From assembly GCA_003024985.2 (NCBI GenBank), contig PXIH01S0035120.1: DNA of 10,140 bases. One strand, written 5' to 3'. Both the position numbers and the translations under genes were made by a program. Position 1 is the stretch's first letter. Every line of letters starts with the position of its first letter. The notes under the pieces were generated by a model that searched no databases, was not told the origin of the DNA, and was given only the letters and a program-made list of their open reading frames with translations. This DNA is from Euperipatoides rowelli. Taxonomy: Eukaryota; Onychophora; Udeonychophora; Euonychophora; Peripatopsidae. Shown here in pieces: positions 7,335-10,140 of this stretch.

Positions 7335-7652
7335 CAAGAGTGCCCCACCAAGCAAGGGTGCCACCCGTTTCTTGGCAAAAAAATAGGTAAACAGCCCCAT
7401 CGCCCACCATCACTGCACTTTGACTTTATCACTCTGAAAGAAATCCAAGGTGTATCAAAACAAGAGCGCCACGCTAATTTTTGCATCATTTTACCTCTCA
7501 AAGTTTCAGGACAGCGTATCCAAACAAGAGAGCCGTGTAAAAAATTTTATGTGGCCATCTTGGATTCTGACATTATTATGCTGTGACATCATTTTTAAGT
7601 CGTTTTGCGTCATCTAGATAAATATCTAGACACATAGCCATACAAGCGCGCC
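7335..7652 (+). repeat. Five spaced copies of a CAAGAGCGCC-like 10-mer
   Basis: CAAGAGTGCC (7335-7344), CAAGGGTGCC (7353-7362), CAAGAGCGCC (7461-7470), CAAGAGAGCC (7525-7534) and CAAGCGCGCC (7643-7652), all in one orientation. Copies three and four share a longer 20-bp context, GTATCxAAACAAGAG (17 of 20 positions). Spacing is irregular (18, 108, 64 and 118 bp), unlike a CRISPR or a satellite. Iterated words near the left edge of a Harbinger remnant could be subterminal transposase-binding sites or part of a separate MITE. Confidence 0.55.
7613..7630. repeat. 18-nt perfect palindrome, TCTAGATA arms
   Basis: TCTAGATA and TATCTAGA flank a 2-nt AA centre. AT-rich; function unknown. Confidence 0.5.
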
Positions 7653-7699
7653 GTTTAGAAAACACTGCCTAGCCAATCTAGTTTCCTAATTTTTTGAAT

Positions 7700-8503
7700 A
7701 AACCTCCATATGTCACTTGAAAAGTATTCACAAAATTTCTCACACACATTTGAGGCCTCCTGCGGTGGATGACATACATTTCTATGTAAGGGTTGAAAAC
7801 TTTCCTGGTGATTTCTCTATTCACATGGTATCAAGTCACCATTCTCTATATATATTCATAATCGAATGTTCCAGTGGGGGCATAAGTCATAGCAGATGTC
7901 CTGTTTCTACGCAGACAGTTATAATGTAAACACAAGCTAGGACAACAGAAGTGATGCTATTTAGAGTGGTAAGGGCAATGGGTTTCCAAAAAATAGAGGA
8001 AACAGAAGATAATAGACCAAAATATTTTCTACAACACATCTTGCATGAGATAGCCTGTAATATTATTGTAAGCTCGGCACTGTGTTCCAACCAAATGTAA
8101 GCCAGGGTAAGGTTTCATTATGTTTTTGTCAGTGCAAAAAGCATCATCTGCTACAAAGGCAAATGGTAATTCTGTACTTGTTTCAGTAATATGATTAGGT
8201 GTAGGAATGTTTAATGCGTCTGTAGCCAGCTTCCTGTAAAAGTGAGTATAGGCGAAAACTCCTCCATCTGCTAATCGGCCTGGCTGCCTTATATCCACAA
8301 AAATAAATCTATACTGTGCATCTACTATTGCCAACAGCACACCGTGATGGAAACCTTTGTAATTATAAAAAGTGCTTCCTTGGTTTGGTGGAGTGATTAT
8401 CACTACATGCTTAACACCAAGGGATCCCAGATAATTGGGGAAGTTCCACATTTCCTCGAAACCTTGGGATATATTAAGTCATTCTGTTAGAGTGCTTGGT
8501 GCA
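7700..8503 (-). pseudogene. PIF/Harbinger DDE transposase (DDE_Tnp_4 type), C-terminal part, inactivated
   Basis: Read right to left. APSTLTE, an in-frame TGA (8479-8481) where the family has Trp, then LNISQGFEEMWNFPNYLGSL. The 140-residue open block 8451-8029 holds the catalytic domain: LGVKHVVI where LDGKHVVI is expected, so the first catalytic Asp is Gly (codon 8416-8418); FYNYKG (about residues 28-33); FVDIRQPGRLADGGVF (second acidic site); FVADDAF (third acidic site, residues 99-105); and MKPYPG (112-117). A frameshift near 8060 moves the reading to FGLLSSVSSIFWKPI (from about 8021) and VVLACVYI. Another shift leads to YAPTGTFDYEY (about 7884-7852). A weak C-terminal tail reaches about 7700. 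The N-terminal 100 or more residues are absent. Family assignment is strong; enzyme activity is excluded by the lost Asp and the stop. Confidence 0.93.
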
Positions 8504-8710
8504 TGGAAAAATAAAAAATAAAATTTTAATTCATAACATAGGAACTTAATCTACTAGCCTATAATTAGTGTGCAAGGCATTAACCAACATACATATCAAT
8601 AATGCAACTAAGCAGCTACTGTATATTATAATCAAATATTTTGAAAAAAAACAAACAATTAACTTTGGTCAGAAAGAGTATAATTGCATTTTAAATGGTA
8701 ATTTCTTGTT
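8504..8710. other. Shortened spacer between the divergent Harbinger genes
   Basis: AT-rich sequence with no recognisable coding content; the plus-strand frame is open from 8568, but this part is lysine/isoleucine-rich and intron-like. The upstream exons of both flanking genes should lie here in a full element. Only about 220 bp remain between the two coding fragments, so a deletion is inferred. Confidence 0.5.
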
Positions 8711-8726
8711 TTTTTTTTATTTACAG
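8711..8726 (+). promoter_or_regulatory. Splice acceptor of the BESS-domain gene
   Basis: A ten-base T-run followed by ATTTACAG ends at 8726, a strong-looking polypyrimidine tract plus AG. The protein changes character exactly here, from AT-rich noise to an acidic, well-composed sequence, which supports 8727 as the first exon base. Confidence 0.7.
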
Positions 8727-9179
8727 AACTCGGAAGATATTGGTGATAATGACTCTATACAGGAAGACGATATTAATGAACTGGGTCAGACCGATGACAC
8801 CANTTTCAGCTCTCCATCAACTGAAGGATATACTAGCAAGAAAGGTAAACAAGCAACTGAACGGATCAATGAAGCCTTGAAAATAATGAAGGATGCACAA
8901 TTAAAATTATCCAGTCAACCTATAAAAGATTAATTTTCGGCATATGGTGAGCATGTAGCCAATCAGCTTTCTTCCCTTGAGAACAAGCAATTAGCCGCCA
9001 TAGTTAGATTTAAAATTGAAGAAGTTTTTCTCAGAGCAAGCATGGATGAATATTCAAGAACTGTTGTACAGTCTCAATATTTACAGACATCATCTATTTT
9101 CACACCTATTGTGAATGAACAGGCAGCTTACACAACCAATGATCAATCTATATTAGGTCAAGCAATGAATGAATTCTAA
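8727..9179 (+). pseudogene. Harbinger partner protein (MADF/BESS-type DNA-binding factor), last exon, with a premature stop
   Basis: PIF/Harbinger elements usually encode a second, DNA-binding protein that brings the transposase to the element ends and into the nucleus. The exon starts after the acceptor at 8726 with an acidic segment (NSEDIGDNDSIQEDDINE), then a Lys/Glu-rich region with KGKQATERINEALKIMK. A TAA at 8931-8933 stops it, but the same frame continues with FSAYGEHVANQLSSLENKQL and FKIEEVFLRASMDEYS, which fits a BESS motif, and ends at TAA 9177-9179. One ambiguous base lies at 8803. The N-terminal MADF or Myb-like domain is not present upstream. It is divergent from the transposase. 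The BESS assignment rests on the pattern of F, V, L and basic residues; MADF is inferred from that association. Confidence 0.72.
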
Positions 9180-9428
9180 GCATGTAAATTTAATGTTAAA
9201 TTTTGTGTTACCTATCTTTTTTAATTGGCATATATAGGGATTCTGTTTAGATGGTATTTAGTAATTAGCTGCCAGACAAATAGTAATAGTATTGTTATGA
9301 ACGACATTTGTCTTTGCATTTTAGTTGTAAAACTAGTCGTAATATTGTCTTGTTGGCATACTGTTTATCTGTTGCTAATGGTTGTTTATTTACTTAGTTG
9401 CCATGCTACAATCTCCATGCAATATAAA
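9180..9428. other. Probable 3' flank of the Harbinger partner gene
   Basis: TG/TA-rich sequence without motifs or a canonical AATAAA. The plus-strand reading frame 9225-9446 is short, hydrophobic by base composition, and not supported as a gene. Confidence 0.4.
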
Positions 9429-9474
9429 TCGAGCAGGGTCATGTGACTTCTAGAAGTCACATGATCCTGATCGA
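9429..9474. repeat. 46-nt near-perfect palindrome with two TCATGTGA/TCACATGA sites
   Basis: Arms of 23 nt meet with no loop at 9451/9452 and pair at 21 of 23 positions; the central 26 nt (9439-9464) are a perfect palindrome. Each arm carries TCATGTGA or its complement, an E-box of the M-box type recognised by MITF/TFE and USF family factors in animals. A spacer-free palindrome this long is prone to cruciform formation and deletion. Confidence 0.85.
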
Positions 9475-9480
9475 AAGCTA

Positions 9481-9489
9481 CAAGATGGC
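9481..9489 (-). promoter_or_regulatory. YY1-like site (CAAGATGGC)
   Basis: CAAGATGGC, or GCCATCTTG on the minus strand, matches the core of the animal YY1 motif (AAGATGGC). It lies seven bases from the palindrome, in a locally more GC-rich stretch (about 9430-9660). The pair resembles a small promoter, but no transcript start or first exon can be shown. Confidence 0.4.
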
Positions 9490-10140
9490 TGTCTCCAAAG
9501 TTTGGCTTCACTGTCAGTTCAGGGCTGGAACTTCGCCAAACATTTCATTGTGGTCATGAGATATTTCACCGTCATATGTACTGAGCCCGGACAAGTGCTT
9601 TAAGTCGGCTGGTCGTGTGTTAGTGTTAGCCTCACTTTGCTAATCCAAACCCAGACGGCAATTTATCTTACTGTTATTTGAACCGAGCAAATTTCCACCT
9701 TTTAAAACAGGACTATTAAAAGAAAAAAAATTGGCTTTTTTAAAACTAATATTGTTTTAAACGTTAACTCTATTTAAACAATTTAAAGAACACTGTCTTC
9801 TGAGTATTGTCTCATTTATTTATTTTCTATTTTTTTTTTTTTTTTTTTTACTAATGGGATTAGGGCAAATGCAAGTTGTACCGGTATGTATTATGCAACA
9901 TTACCAAATTATACTTGATGGAAGTTAAATTTACAATTTTTAACAGATTAAATAATTAACTTTGTGTTAACACTTCACATTTAACAGGAAAATCAATATA
10001 TTGTAAACACAAATAATAAAACATTTTAAATTTAAAATTTGTAGACACACATGATCTCTCAATCTTCCAGTTTTAAATTTTCGACTGCGCTACATATAAT
10101 GGGTGTAATTGACTCTTAGGTCAGTTGGGTTGTTTACCGC
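9490..10140. other. Unassigned right end of the window
   Basis: No coding region is supported. From 9490 to about 9660 the base composition is more balanced than elsewhere and could be a 5' untranslated exon or MITE sequence. A run of 20 T residues occupies 9830-9849. A 16-nt AT palindrome (ATTTTAAA/TTTAAAAT) lies at 10023-10038. The rest is AT-rich low complexity. Confidence 0.45.

Noticed and set aside
7335-7652. CRISPR-like or satellite array
   Set aside because: Repeats are only 10 bp, diverged, and spaced 18 to 118 bp apart; spacers are not uniform.
7717-7929. Plus-strand 70-codon frame
   Set aside because: Antisense shadow of the Harbinger transposase C-terminus (PTGTFDYEY region).
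9430-9660. Promoter and first exon of a host gene
   Set aside because: E-boxes and a YY1-like word are suggestive, but no open frame, splice donor or downstream exon is visible, so no gene is claimed.

Overview
The window looks like AT-rich intergenic or intronic DNA from an animal genome, most likely an invertebrate. The reasons are: eukaryotic mobile-element families (a non-LTR retrotransposon, hAT elements, and a PIF/Harbinger element with its MADF/BESS-type partner gene), splice-acceptor-like sites before coding fragments, many homopolymer runs and microsatellites, and no operons or bacterial-style gene packing. I cannot name the species. I see no intact host gene; every recognisable coding stretch is a decayed mobile-element gene.

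Layout from left to right. 1-738: a short open stretch of unknown origin (36-287), a small hairpin, then unassigned DNA. 739-2373: a 5'-truncated, multiply frameshifted LINE with reverse transcriptase remnants and an A-rich tail. 2404-2480: a poly-C run and a 22-nt hairpin. 2952-4214: a degraded hAT-like MITE that was split by a second, better preserved 835-bp non-autonomous hAT element (3229-4063). The inner element has 16-bp inverted ends and a perfect 8-bp target duplication. 4215-5008: unassigned DNA with a possible LINE-type 3' tail and a TG microsatellite. 5039-6718: a dead hAT-superfamily transposase gene of the ZMYM1-like (TTF zinc finger) type. 6774-7142: copies of a 13-15 bp motif in inverted and tandem arrangement. 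7335-7652: five spaced copies of a CAAGAGCGCC-like 10-mer. About 7700-9179: a PIF/Harbinger element with a DDE transposase on the minus strand and a divergent BESS-domain partner gene on the plus strand; both have lost their N-terminal exons. 9429-9489: a 46-nt near-perfect palindrome carrying two M-box-type E-boxes, next to a YY1-like site. The rest, to 10140, is low-complexity AT-rich DNA.

Taken together this is a transposon graveyard with at least four superfamilies and one clearly ordered nesting event. The Harbinger transposase and its partner protein normally act together: the partner carries DNA-binding and nuclear-import functions and the DDE enzyme cuts. Neither is functional here. 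I find no convincing new biological system. The most informative structures are the nested hAT pair, the collapsed Harbinger gene pair, and the palindrome/YY1 cluster.
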